A stretch of DNA of 49,331 nucleotides from an uncultured Prevotella sp. (GTDB taxonomy: Bacteria; Bacteroidota; Bacteroidia; Bacteroidales; Bacteroidaceae). The stretch spans positions 1-49,331 of the forward strand of contig OMZO01000027.1 of the NCBI GenBank assembly GCA_900315525.1. Direction: 5' to 3'. Positions within the stretch are counted from its first letter, which is position 1; each line of letters opens with the position of its first letter. Both the position numbers and the translations under genes were made by a program. The notes below the pieces were generated by a model, which saw only the letters and a list, made by a program, of their open reading frames with translations, ran no database searches and was not told the origin of the DNA. Shown here in pieces: positions 41,525 to 49,330 of this stretch.

Positions 41525-41851
41525 ATGATACTGAAACTGGTGATACCACTTCTGGCAACCATCGTCATCGAACTTGGTGTATTGCTCTTCTTGCGTGAAC
41601 GGAGAAGGCGGGTGTTGTGGGGTTCTGTTGGATTGAATATACTGACCAACGTTCCGTTGAACCTCTACGCTGTCTATGTCGGCGCGGGGTTGACGATGGC
41701 GGGTGTCGGTGAGATGTTGGTGATGCTGGTAGAGACACTGGGATACTGGTGGCTGATGCGTGACCTACATCGGGCCGTTGCGTACAGTTTTCTCTGCAAC
41801 GCCATCAGTTTCCTGCTCGGAGAATGGTTCTTGCTGGTGTTTTTGTTATAG
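41525..41851 (+). CDS. Small membrane protein, unknown
   Basis: 108 residues with three or four membrane segments (LVIPLLATIVIELGVLLFL; VGLNILTNVPLNLYAVYV; MLVMLVETLGYWWLM; YSFLCNAISFLLGEWFLLVFLL) and short basic loops (RERRRRV). No family is recognised. It follows the MFS gene by 12 bases and probably shares its transcript; a partner or assembly role for the short MFS protein is a guess. The last bases overlap the convergent pseudouridine synthase gene by 6. Confidence 0.6.
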   Translation: MILKLVIPLLATIVIELGVLLFLRERRRRVLWGSVGLNILTNVPLNLYAVYVGAGLTMAGVGEMLVMLVETLGYWWLMRDLHRAVAYSFLCNAISFLLGEWFLLVFLL

Positions 41852-42526
41852 GTGCAGGCTTGTCTGGAACGACTGCCATAGCGAATCTTCTGGCAGTGGG
41901 GCTTCGACGGCAATCTGAAGTTTCGATACTGGATGTGTGAACTCAACGTGCCTGGACATCAGCGAGATGCTGCCATCGGGATTGCTGCGGGGCGCACCGT
42001 ATTTCAGATCGCCCTTGATAGGACAGCCCATCGCTGCCAATTGGCAACGTATCTGGTGGTGACGTCCCGTCATCAGGTTGACTTCCAACAGCGTGTAGTT
42101 GTCGGAACGGCCGATAATCTTGTATTTCAGGATGGCCTTCTTAGCATTCGGCTTTTCCGTCGTATAGGCATACGACTTGTTCTGTTTCTCGTTGCGCACG
42201 AGCCAGTGGGTCAATGTTCCCTCAGGCTGCTCAGGCGTGTTTTTCACGATAGCCCAATAGGTCTTGTGTACCTCTCCCTCGGCAAACATCTTGTTTAGTC
42301 GGGTGAGTGCCTTGGAGGTTCGGGCAAAGACAACGAGCCCGCTAACGGGTCGGTCCAGCCGATGCACCACGCCGAGAAACACTTCGCCGGGCTTCTGGTA
42401 CTTCTCTTTGATATACTGCTTTACAATATCAGAGAGGGGACGATCGCCAGTCTTGTCTCCCTGTACGATCTCCCCGCTCTGTTTATTGACGATGATAATA
42501 TGGTTGTCCTCGTAAATGACTTTCAT
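41846..42526 (-). CDS. RluA-family pseudouridine synthase
   Basis: 226 residues, only the catalytic domain with no S4 domain at the N-terminus. Motif II VVHRLDRPVSGLVVFART holds the catalytic Asp58. KTYWAIVKN and EVNLMTGRHHQIRCQLAAMG follow as expected. It makes pseudouridine in rRNA or tRNA; which site cannot be told from this short form (RluA or TruC-like). It lies 40 bases after fabG on the same strand and converges with the small membrane protein, with a 6-base overlap of coding ends. Confidence 0.88.
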   Translation of the reverse strand: MKVIYEDNHIIIVNKQSGEIVQGDKTGDRPLSDIVKQYIKEKYQKPGEVFLGVVHRLDRPVSGLVVFARTSKALTRLNKMFAEGEVHKTYWAIVKNTPEQPEGTLTHWLVRNEKQNKSYAYTTEKPNAKKAILKYKIIGRSDNYTLLEVNLMTGRHHQIRCQLAAMGCPIKGDLKYGAPRSNPDGSISLMSRHVEFTHPVSKLQIAVEAPLPEDSLWQSFQTSLHL

Positions 42527-42536
42527 AATTCATAAG

Positions 42537-42558
42537 CCCCTTTCCTTTTGGAGAGGGG
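42537..42558 (-). other. Imperfect hairpin between fabG and the pseudouridine synthase gene
   Basis: CCCCTTTCC (42537-42545) pairs with GGAGAGGGG (42550-42558) with one mismatch on the minus-strand RNA. No T-run follows, so it is not a clear terminator; it may be a processing site or a chance palindrome. Confidence 0.3.
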
Positions 42559-42566
42559 ATGAGGCT

Positions 42567-43304
42567 CTACATATTCATACCGCCATCGACCTGAATCACC
42601 TGGCCGCTGACATAGCTCGACATGTCTGAAGCCAAGAAGGTTGCCACGTTGGCAATATCCTCGACCTGACCGCCGCGGCGCAGAGGAATCTTGTTGATCC
42701 ACTCTTTGCGGATATCATCGGGCAGAGCCTGTGTCATTGCTGTGTCGATGAAGCCTGGGGCAATGGCGTTAGCACGGATACCCTTCGGACCCATCTCCTG
42801 ACCAATACTCTTGGCGAGTGCGATAAGACCAGCCTTTGAAGCAGCGTAGTTGGCCTGACCAGCATTGCCGTGCACACCTACTACGGAAGCCATGTTGATG
42901 ATGCTACCACCACGCTGGCGCATCATAACGGGCACACAGGCATGGATGAAGTTGAAGGCTGACTTCAGGTTTACTGCAATCACAGCATCCCACTGCTGCT
43001 CAGTCATGCGCAGCATCAGGCCGTCCTTGGTGATACCGGCATTGTTCACTAGGATGTCAATGCTTCCGAACTCTTCCTTCACGGCCTTTACCACCTCTTC
43101 GGTCTGTGCGAAGTCGGCAGCGTTCGAAGCGTAGCTCTTGGCTTTCACGCCCTTGGCGGCGATTTCCTTTTCTGTCTCCTCATTCACTTCGAGGTCGGTG
43201 AATGCGATGTTTGCGCCTTCCTCGGCGAACTTCAGTGCGATGGCCTTGCCAATACCGCGTGCAGCACCTGTAATCAGAGCTGTCTTACCAGTTAATAATC
43301 CCAT
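42567..43304 (-). CDS. fabG: 3-oxoacyl-ACP reductase
   Basis: 245 residues, an SDR enzyme. The cofactor loop TGAARGIG (12-19), NNAG (87-90) and catalytic Asn112, Ser140, Tyr153 and Lys157 (NYAASKAG) are all present. The C-terminus GGQVEDIANVATFLASD...YVSGQVIQVDGGMNM fits FabG closely. It reduces 3-oxoacyl-ACP with NADPH in fatty-acid elongation. It is 23 bases downstream of the TetR gene, an arrangement in which the regulator often controls itself and its neighbour. Being distant from other fatty-acid genes, it could also serve a side pathway. Confidence 0.93.
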   Translation of the reverse strand: MGLLTGKTALITGAARGIGKAIALKFAEEGANIAFTDLEVNEETEKEIAAKGVKAKSYASNAADFAQTEEVVKAVKEEFGSIDILVNNAGITKDGLMLRMTEQQWDAVIAVNLKSAFNFIHACVPVMMRQRGGSIINMASVVGVHGNAGQANYAASKAGLIALAKSIGQEMGPKGIRANAIAPGFIDTAMTQALPDDIRKEWINKIPLRRGGQVEDIANVATFLASDMSSYVSGQVIQVDGGMNM

Positions 43305-43327
43305 AATTTGTTGTTCTTTGTTTGTTG

Positions 43328-43921
43328 TTATTTACGTTGAAATTTTCCTAATGCACCATAGACAACCTTTGCCACCTGCGGCTTGGTGTCTTCCTCCTTC
43401 ATACCGTGCGCGATGCGCCCATAGATATAAGGTACCTCAAGTCCTTTGATACAGTAGTGGGTGATATCGGCCACCAGATCCACATTGTCGATGTCGAACT
43501 CACCGTCTTCCTTACCCTCGGTATAGACCTTGCGGAAAAGCTCGATCTCTGCGTCGTCAAAGTGTTTTCGTACCTTCTCCACCATCCAGATATTCCGGAA
43601 GAACTCTGCGCGCAGGTTACCGTTTCTCACGACCGTCTCACGTATCATGCTCAGATGGGTGTAAATGAGCTCGATGATCTTGTCCTGTGGTCGAATCTTG
43701 CGAGCCGCTACTTCATCGAGCTTGTCACTCAGTCGCTCCAACTCGCCTTCGATGACGGCATAGTAGATCTCATCCTTTGATTTAAAATAGGTGTAAAGCG
43801 TACGACGGCCTTTGCCCGACTGCTGGGCAATGTCGTTCATCGTGGTGTTCTCCAGCCCGTTTTTGGCAAACAACTGGCGGGCCACATCAACTAATTTCTG
43901 TCTCGTCTTGGATATTGACAT
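43328..43921 (-). CDS. TetR-family regulator
   Basis: 197 residues from ATG 43921. A TTG start at 43960 would lie within the operator-like palindrome and is not favoured. The N-terminal helix-turn-helix is typical: RQKLVDVARQLFAKNGLENTTMNDIAQQSGKGRRTLYTYFKSKDEI (split here by the TMNDI and RTLYTYF signatures). The remaining ~140 residues form a variable ligand-binding helical domain (NGNLRAEFFRNIWMVEKVRKHF). A 26-bp palindrome lies between its promoter and start codon, suggesting autoregulation. As fabG follows by 23 bases, a fatty-acyl ligand is one possibility, unproven. Confidence 0.88.
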   Translation of the reverse strand: MSISKTRQKLVDVARQLFAKNGLENTTMNDIAQQSGKGRRTLYTYFKSKDEIYYAVIEGELERLSDKLDEVAARKIRPQDKIIELIYTHLSMIRETVVRNGNLRAEFFRNIWMVEKVRKHFDDAEIELFRKVYTEGKEDGEFDIDNVDLVADITHYCIKGLEVPYIYGRIAHGMKEEDTKPQVAKVVYGALGKFQRK

Positions 43922-43947
43922 ACCTATCTTCCTCCTATCTTGAAAAA

Positions 43948-43973
43948 TTGCACACGGCAATTACAGTGTGCAA
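43948..43973. promoter_or_regulatory. Operator-like palindrome at the TetR promoter
   Basis: TTGCACAC (43948-43955) and GTGTGCAA (43966-43973) form an 8-bp perfect inverted repeat with a 10-base spacer, 26 bp in all. It begins inside the -7 box and covers the expected transcription start, the classic place for a TetR-type repressor site. Confidence 0.6.
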
Positions 43974-44002
43974 AATTAAACTTTTCCTTTGAATTACGCA
44001 AG
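43971..44002 (-). promoter_or_regulatory. Promoter of the TetR-fabG unit
   Basis: Minus strand CTTG (44002-43999; three of four), 20 bases, TAATTTTG (43978-43971). The start of transcription would fall within the palindrome. Confidence 0.65.
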
Positions 44003-44092
44003 AAAAAGAGTGGAAAATGTTCCCGAAAGTGCAAAATTATAAAAAAAATGCGCAATTGTTTGGATATCTCGAAAAAAAGTCGTACCTTTGCA

Positions 44093-44100
44093 CCCGCTTA
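44093..44100 (+). promoter_or_regulatory. -7 box of the initiator tRNA gene
   Basis: TACCTTTG; the flanking CGTACCTTTGCACCCGCTT is identical at the tRNA-Ser gene. A TTTG lies at 44059-44062, 30 bases upstream, which is too far for a standard -33 box. Confidence 0.7.
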
Positions 44101-44108
44101 AGAAAAAT

Positions 44109-44181
44109 CGCGGAGTGGAGCAGTTGGTAGCTCGCCAGGCTCATAACCTGGAGGTCGCACGTTCGAATCCTGCCTCCGCAA
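44109..44181 (+). tRNA. Initiator tRNA-Met (anticodon CAT)
   Basis: A full cloverleaf with acceptor CGCGGAG/CTCCGCA, D arm GAGC/GCTC, anticodon arm CCAGG/CCTGG with CAT at 44142-44144, and a TTCGAAT loop. The C1xA72 non-pair and the A11-U24 pair mark an initiator. Two oddities: position 29-41 is A-U, not the usual G-C of initiators, and the T stem has C52 opposite C62. CCA is not encoded; ACTA follows. A terminator follows directly. Confidence 0.88.
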
Positions 44182-44187
44182 CTAAAA

Positions 44188-44223
44188 AAGCTCAAGTCCG
44201 ATAAGGCTTGAGCTTCTTTTTTT
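44188..44223 (+). terminator. Terminator of the initiator tRNA gene
   Basis: AAGCTCAAG (44188-44196) / CTTGAGCTT (44207-44215), followed by CTTTTTTTT. Confidence 0.85.
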
Positions 44224-44233
44224 ATGTGTCTGT

Positions 44234-45241
44234 TTAGAACTGTTCCAGGATCCTGATTCTCTCTTCCGTGCTAGGGTGGGTGGCGAAGAGGCCGCTCAGA
44301 AACTGCATCAGCCCTTGCGACAATTGCTTCGGATGGATGATGTACATCTGGGCGATGTCTTCACGTTCTACGTCGCCGAGTCCGGGATTATCCGAAATCT
44401 TACGCAGCGCCGAGGCCAGTGCACGAGGATTGCCACAGAGTTCAGCACCACCTGCGTCGGCCATGAACTCACGCTTGCGGGAGATGGCAAAGCGGGTGAG
44501 CATGATGAAGAGATAGGCGATACCGGCACAGACGGCTCCGATGAGCAGGATGACGGTCGTTGAGAGTCCACCCTTGCCGTTACGGTCGTTGTTGTTGCTG
44601 CTGAATCCGCCAAACCACATGCGGTTGTAGATCATCCTGACCACGAGTGAGAGCACTGTGGAGATGATACCTACGAAGATGATGCTCGTGATGAGCAATC
44701 GGGTGTCGCGGTTGCGGATATGTGTCAGCTCGTGACCGATGACGCCAGCCAGTTCTTCGTCGTTGAGTCGGTCGAGCAGACCGGTGGTGACGGTGACGGT
44801 ATAGGAGTTCTTGTCGATGCCGCTGGCAAAGGCGTTCAGCTGCGGATCGTCGATCACGTTCACCTTCGGCATCTCCATACCGCCAGCCATACAGAGATTC
44901 TCCACGATGTTATATACGCGCGGATTCTCCCTACGCATCAGCGGCTGTGCCCCAGTGGCGTGCTGGATCATCTTCGTGTTGCTGAAATAGGCGATGACAA
45001 ACCAGATGGCCACACCGCCGACGATGAAGGGAGCAACTTGTGTGAATGTCCAGTTCACGCTGTCTGCGTCGAGCTGGTTCACAAAGTAACCTGCCTGGTC
45101 GTAATAGCCTGTGCTGAAGTAGTTGATGGTAGCCAGAAATACCCACGTCATCCCCAACAGGATGATGGGGAAGGATACCAGCAACAGCATGCTCTTCGTG
45201 TTGTTGCTGGATATCTGGCTCTGTATGCCTACGTACTTCAT
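44234..45241 (-). CDS. M48-family membrane metallopeptidase, HtpX-like
   Basis: 335 residues. Two N-terminal membrane segments (about 17-42, 68-87) and two further segments (about 183-203 and 227-250) flank the zinc site. HELTH (170-174) and the third ligand Glu257 (EFMADAGGAEL) are intact. The protease degrades damaged membrane proteins. It lies 6 bases after the LemA gene on the same strand, a common pairing of LemA with an M48 peptidase. The final 'FATHPSTEERIRILEQF' is a typical HtpX end. Confidence 0.9.
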   Translation of the reverse strand: MKYVGIQSQISSNNTKSMLLLVSFPIILLGMTWVFLATINYFSTGYYDQAGYFVNQLDADSVNWTFTQVAPFIVGGVAIWFVIAYFSNTKMIQHATGAQPLMRRENPRVYNIVENLCMAGGMEMPKVNVIDDPQLNAFASGIDKNSYTVTVTTGLLDRLNDEELAGVIGHELTHIRNRDTRLLITSIIFVGIISTVLSLVVRMIYNRMWFGGFSSNNNDRNGKGGLSTTVILLIGAVCAGIAYLFIMLTRFAISRKREFMADAGGAELCGNPRALASALRKISDNPGLGDVEREDIAQMYIIHPKQLSQGLMQFLSGLFATHPSTEERIRILEQF

Positions 45242-45247
45242 CAGCCT

Positions 45248-45808
45248 TTAGAATTTGATTTCGGGAGCCTTCTCGATGGTAGCACGGTCTTCTTGAGGAA
45301 TCTCGAACATCGGCTCCTTCTTGAATCCGAACATACCTGCGAGGATGTTCGATGGGAAGGTCTGCACGGCGTTGTTCAGCTCGCGCGTAGCGGTATTGAA
45401 GTAGCGGCGTGTAGCAGCAATCTTATTTTCGATGTCGGCAATCTCAGTCTGCAGCTGCAGGAAGTTCTGGTTGGCCTTCAGGTCGGGGTAGGCCTCCAGC
45501 GATACCTTCAGTCCGGCCAGTGCGCTGCTCAGGGCGTTCTCTGCCTGGATCTTGTCGTTGATGCCTGTGGCACTCATAGCGGCAGCACGGGCTTCAGTCA
45601 CGCGAGTCAGCAGTTCCTTCTCGTGCTCTGCATAGCCCTTGACGGTGGCTACCAACTGAGGAATCAGGTCGTGGCGCTGCTTGAGCTGCACGTCGATGTT
45701 GGCAAACGCGTTTTCGCGGTTGTTTCTCAGTTTCACAAGGTTGTTGTAGATGCCGATGACGCCCAATACGAGGACGGCTACGACGACCAAAATGATAATC
45801 AGTGTCAT
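45248..45808 (-). CDS. lemA: LemA family protein
   Basis: 186 residues. One N-terminal membrane segment (MTLIIILVVVAVLVLGVIGIY) followed by the helical LemA domain: NLVKLRNNRENAFANIDVQL, QRHDLIPQLVATVKGYAEHE and ARRYFNTATRELNNAVQTFP, NILAGMFGFKKEPMFE. The N-terminus is in the membrane and the helical bundle projects. Its role is poorly known; pairing with an M48 peptidase is recurrent. The promoter is at 45842-45873. Confidence 0.9.
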   Translation of the reverse strand: MTLIIILVVVAVLVLGVIGIYNNLVKLRNNRENAFANIDVQLKQRHDLIPQLVATVKGYAEHEKELLTRVTEARAAAMSATGINDKIQAENALSSALAGLKVSLEAYPDLKANQNFLQLQTEIADIENKIAATRRYFNTATRELNNAVQTFPSNILAGMFGFKKEPMFEIPQEDRATIEKAPEIKF

Positions 45809-45841
45809 ACTAAATATAATTTAAAAGTTTATTATCGGGTG

Positions 45842-45873
45842 CAAAGATACGGATTGTCCTTAAAACCGACAAA
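45842..45873 (-). promoter_or_regulatory. Promoter of the lemA-M48 unit
   Basis: TTTG (45873-45870), 20 bases, TATCTTTG (45849-45842) on the minus strand. Confidence 0.8.
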
Positions 45874-45892
45874 TAATTTAGGATTTATTTAA

Positions 45893-45936
45893 AATAAAAA
45901 ATCCAGCTACCAGGTTTCATCCTGACAACCGGATTT
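45893..45936 (-). terminator. Terminator of the lytic transglycosylase gene
   Basis: Nested stem: AAATCC (45899-45904) / GGATTT (45931-45936) and CAGG / CCTG within, followed on the minus strand by a T-rich TTTTTATTTT tract. Confidence 0.6.
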
Positions 45937-45957
45937 GTATAGTCTAGAGATAATTCT

Positions 45958-46398
45958 CTATTTTAACTTGCTCATAACCTTCTTAAAATACCTGTTCGTG
46001 GCGCGGACACTGTACTTCGGTCCTCCGTTCCAGGCTCGGATCGCTTTCTCAATGTTGTTCTCCGGGTTATGATAAGACTGAATCAGCTTGAACATTTCTT
46101 TCGACTTTGCCACGCTGTAGCGGTCGTCGAGCGTAAAACGCTTCTTGCTGTTCTGCTTCTTCAGAATCGCATTGCAATCCTTCACGAGAATCGGGGTGAT
46201 CTGCATGGCACCTACGGAGTTTCCGCTCACTGCCTTGGCGTCGCCGCCGCTTTCTACCTGAATAATTGCCTCCATAACTGGATTCCAGTTAAAGCCGGAT
46301 GTTGATTTGCTCTTTTTGGCATTGCCGCCTGCTGACACGCTTGTGCAAGCTAATACAAGAGCCATCACGGCTACACTTGCTTTCTTTACTATAATCAT
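45958..46398 (-). CDS. Small SLT-domain lytic transglycosylase
   Basis: 146 residues with a signal peptide (VMALVLACTSVSAGG). The SLT lysozyme-like fold has the catalytic Glu49 (AIIQVESGGDAKAVS), the GAMQITP motif (63-69), and AWNGGPKYS with YF pattern (122-130). It cleaves the glycan chain of peptidoglycan. It is short, single domain, with no LysM or anchor, so it may be free in the periplasm. It has its own promoter (46460-46491). Confidence 0.85.
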   Translation of the reverse strand: MIIVKKASVAVMALVLACTSVSAGGNAKKSKSTSGFNWNPVMEAIIQVESGGDAKAVSGNSVGAMQITPILVKDCNAILKKQNSKKRFTLDDRYSVAKSKEMFKLIQSYHNPENNIEKAIRAWNGGPKYSVRATNRYFKKVMSKLK

Positions 46399-46459
46399 AA
46401 GCTCTATACTTTAGGCGGATCTCATCACGAGTACCGCGTTATCCTTTAGAATTCGGGTG

Positions 46460-46491
46460 CAAAGTTACGGACAATCAACTACTTAGCCAAA
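46460..46491 (-). promoter_or_regulatory. Promoter of the lytic transglycosylase gene
   Basis: TTTG (46491-46488), 20 bases, TAACTTTG (46467-46460) on the minus strand: full consensus. Confidence 0.8.
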
Positions 46492-46573
46492 TTTTTTAAG
46501 GATTTTTAGGATATTTGTGCGCGTTCACATGACTTATATCAAGAGATGTGAAAGCGTAGAAAAGGCCGAAATA

Positions 46574-49132
46574 CTAGTCTAAATCGACTACCGTAATGCC
46601 TGCTCCGCCGAACTGAACGTGTTCGTCGCGGTAGTGGCTTACGTTGGGTACGGTGGCTAGATATTGGCGTATCAATTGGCGCAAGACGCCTGTACCCGTA
46701 CCATGTAATATACGTACGCGCGAGGCACCTACGAGGATGGCGTCGTCGATGAAGTGGAGCACGGTATCCAAAGCTTCGTCGCCTCTCATGCCGCGTACGT
46801 CGATGTCCTGACGGAAGTTGTATTTACGGTCTTCGATGGTCGAGCTGGTCATGCGGGAGGTCTGAATGGCCAGATCCGAGTGGTCCGACTTTTTCTTCTC
46901 TTCCTTGGCTTTCTCGGCATGCTCCAGCTGCTCGACCTTCATCTTGGTCTTCACGTCGCCGAAGATCACGAGTGCCTGCTTGCCTGAGATGCTCTCCACC
47001 TTACCGATTGTGTTGAGACCTTTGATGCGTACGGTGTCGCCTACGGCAATAGCCGCGTGGAGCGTCTGCGGGAATGTGATATCTGGACCTTGTTCCCTGC
47101 GCTGCTTGGCCTCCTCGGCGTTCTTCTGCTTGTCGGCCTTGCGCTTCTCCTTACGGGCTTTGCGCTCTTCCATCTGGCGCAGCTTCTTGGCAAACTCCTC
47201 TTCGCTCATCAGTCCCTGCGTGTCGTCGCTGGTCACCTGCTCGCGGAATTGTTTCAGTTCCTCGCGTATCTCTCGCGTGCGTTCCTTCTCGGCCTGAGCC
47301 TCCTTGATTTCCCGGATGGCGTTCTCTATCTTGCGGTTGGCTTCTGCCAGCAGTTCATTGGCCTGCTCTTGGGCGCGCCGCAGGATGGCTTTGCGCTCGC
47401 GTTCGATTTCCTCGAGGTTGCTCTCGTAGCGCTGGATATGGCCCTCCAGTGATTTCTCGTGCTGGTGGATGGTCTGGCGCTTGCCTTCCCAGTAGCGCTT
47501 GTCGCGCACGATATCCTGCAGGTATTTGTCACTCTGGATATAGTCCTGACCTACGATGTCGGAGGCGTCTTTGATTACCTCTTCAGGGATACCCGTCTTG
47601 CGGGCGATCTCGATGGCAAACGATGAACCGGGCTGTCCGATGGCGAGCTGGAAGAGGGCTTGCATCTCATGACGGTCGTAGAGCATCGCACCGTTCACCA
47701 CGCCCGGGTGGTCCTCCGCAAAGTGCTTCAGGTTCTGGTAGTGGGTGGTGATTACGCCGAAGGCCTGTTTCTTCCAGAATTGCTTCAGCATAGCCTCAGC
47801 GATGGCTCCGCCGATGGTGGGCTCCGTTCCGCTGCCGAACTCGTCGATCAGCAGCAGCGACTGTCCGTCGGCCTGGCGCATCATCTGCTTCATGTTCATC
47901 AGATGGCTCGAGTAGGTCGAGAGGTCGTTCTCGATGCTCTGCTCGTCGCCGATGTCTATCAGGATGTGGTGGAAGAGTCCGCAGGTGCTTCTGTCGCCGA
48001 TAGGTACGGGCAGACCGCATTGGAGCATGTACTGCAGCAGTCCGGTGGTCTTCAGACAGACCGACTTGCCGCCTGCGTTCGGACCCGAGATGATCAGGAT
48101 GCGCTTCTCCTGGGTCAGCGTGATCTCCAGCGGCACCACTTGCTTGCCCTGCTTCTCCAGCGAGAGCTGCAGCAGTGGGTGGATGGCTCTTATCCAGTCG
48201 ATGTGCGGCCTGTCTTCCACTTCGGGCTCGAAGGCCTTCGTGAGTTCTGCCAACTGCGACTTGGCGTATATCAGGTCGATGCGTGCCAGGAACTGGTACG
48301 ACTCGAGTATCTCTTTCACATGTGGGCGCACCTCGTCGCTGAATACGGTCAGGATGCGTATCACCTCGCGGCGCTCCTCAGCCTCCAGCTGGCGCACTTT
48401 GTTGTTGGCCTCCACCACCTCCGTAGGTTCGATGAAGACCGTCTTACCTGTGGCCGACTCGTCGTGCACGATACCGTTGATACGCCGTTTCACCTGCGGT
48501 GCTACGGGTATCACCAGTCGTCCGTCGCGCATGGTCGGAGCAGCGTCCTTATCGACGATACCGTCCTTCTGAGCCGAGTGCAGTATAGTATATAAGGTAC
48601 GCGAAATGCTGCCCTGTGTCTTTTCCAGCTCATGCCGGATGCCGGCCAGCGTCATCGAGGCTGAGTCCTTGATTTTTCCGAACTTGTCGAGGATGGAGTC
48701 GATGCGGCGAATCATGGCGGGGAAGGTGGTCACGCCCTCCGTCAGTCGGTGCAGGGCAGGGTAGGGGTATTCTGGTTCCTCCTCGTCGTCGGCCTCGTTG
48801 CGGTTCAGGTATTTCACGATGTCCGCAATCGTCTGCAGCGAGCGTCTTAGGTCCCACACCTCTTCTTCCTCCAGATGCGTTCCCTCCATGCGGATGCGGC
48901 TCACGGCCTGGCGCACGTCGAAGAAGAAATTCATCGGGAAGTCGTCTTTCTCCGTCTGCAGCCTGCGGAACTCGCGCACCTGCGTCAGCCATTCGTTCAC
49001 CTGCGCGCAGTCTGTGGAAAAGGCTATCTCATCTACCTTTTCCTTGCCCAGCGTGCTCAGGCAACGTTCCCTCAGCAGCCGTCTTATTTCGTCGAAACCA
49101 AGCTTGCGTTCGAAGTTATTCGGATAAATCAC
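46574..49132 (-). CDS. mutS2: MutS2 endonuclease/ATPase
   Basis: 852 residues. The MutS core with ATPase: Walker A ISGPNAGGKS (348-357), Walker B LLLIDEFGSGT (426-436) and the following helices, a long coiled coil (about 520-680) and a C-terminal Smr nuclease domain (~775-852; DIDVRGMRGDEALD, ILHGTGTGVLRQLIRQYL). MutS2 resolves or prevents recombination intermediates, and in Firmicutes rescues collided ribosomes. The start is GTG at 49132: an in-frame TAA lies four codons upstream, inside the promoter, and the N-terminus MIYPNNFERKLGF fits the family. The promoter TAATTTTG (49137-49144) ends only 4 bases before GTG. Confidence 0.93.
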   Translation of the reverse strand: MIYPNNFERKLGFDEIRRLLRERCLSTLGKEKVDEIAFSTDCAQVNEWLTQVREFRRLQTEKDDFPMNFFFDVRQAVSRIRMEGTHLEEEEVWDLRRSLQTIADIVKYLNRNEADDEEEPEYPYPALHRLTEGVTTFPAMIRRIDSILDKFGKIKDSASMTLAGIRHELEKTQGSISRTLYTILHSAQKDGIVDKDAAPTMRDGRLVIPVAPQVKRRINGIVHDESATGKTVFIEPTEVVEANNKVRQLEAEERREVIRILTVFSDEVRPHVKEILESYQFLARIDLIYAKSQLAELTKAFEPEVEDRPHIDWIRAIHPLLQLSLEKQGKQVVPLEITLTQEKRILIISGPNAGGKSVCLKTTGLLQYMLQCGLPVPIGDRSTCGLFHHILIDIGDEQSIENDLSTYSSHLMNMKQMMRQADGQSLLLIDEFGSGTEPTIGGAIAEAMLKQFWKKQAFGVITTHYQNLKHFAEDHPGVVNGAMLYDRHEMQALFQLAIGQPGSSFAIEIARKTGIPEEVIKDASDIVGQDYIQSDKYLQDIVRDKRYWEGKRQTIHQHEKSLEGHIQRYESNLEEIERERKAILRRAQEQANELLAEANRKIENAIREIKEAQAEKERTREIREELKQFREQVTSDDTQGLMSEEEFAKKLRQMEERKARKEKRKADKQKNAEEAKQRREQGPDITFPQTLHAAIAVGDTVRIKGLNTIGKVESISGKQALVIFGDVKTKMKVEQLEHAEKAKEEKKKSDHSDLAIQTSRMTSSTIEDRKYNFRQDIDVRGMRGDEALDTVLHFIDDAILVGASRVRILHGTGTGVLRQLIRQYLATVPNVSHYRDEHVQFGGAGITVVDLD

Positions 49133-49136
49133 GCTG

Positions 49137-49168
49137 CAAAATTACTCATTTTCTATCGAATTAGCAAA
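49137..49168 (-). promoter_or_regulatory. Promoter of mutS2
   Basis: TTTG (49168-49165), 20 bases, TAATTTTG (49144-49137) on the minus strand, full consensus; ends 4 bases from the start codon. Confidence 0.75.
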
Positions 49169-49183
49169 AAAGTTGGTGAAAAA

Positions 49184-49215
49184 TTTGTTGGTTTCAATTA
49201 ATCTTCGTACCTTTG
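49184..49215 (+). promoter_or_regulatory. Promoter of the tRNA-Ser gene
   Basis: TTTG (49184-49187), 20 bases, TACCTTTG (49208-49215); full consensus, 27 bases before the mature tRNA. Confidence 0.8.
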
Positions 49216-49242
49216 CACCCGCTTTCGAGACATCAGAGCACT

Positions 49243-49330
49243 GGAGAGATGGTAGAGTGGTCGATTACAGTAGTCTTGAAAACTACCGTACCGAGAGGTA
49301 CCGGGGGTTCGAATCCCTCTCTCTCCGCCA
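49243..49330 (+). tRNA. tRNA-Ser (anticodon TGA)
   Basis: Class II tRNA of 88 bases: acceptor GGAGAGA/TCTCTCC, anticodon arm GTAGT/ACTAC with CTTGAAA loop (TGA), long variable arm (GTACC-GAGA-GGTACC), TTCGAAT loop, discriminator G and encoded CCA at 49328-49330. The gene ends one base before the window edge. Confidence 0.95.

Noticed and set aside
42537-42558. Hairpin after fabG as a terminator
   Set aside because: One mismatch on the relevant RNA strand and no T-run; reported only as an imperfect hairpin.
47660-48595. 311-codon plus-strand frame opposite mutS2
   Set aside because: Antisense shadow; no promoter and no domain.
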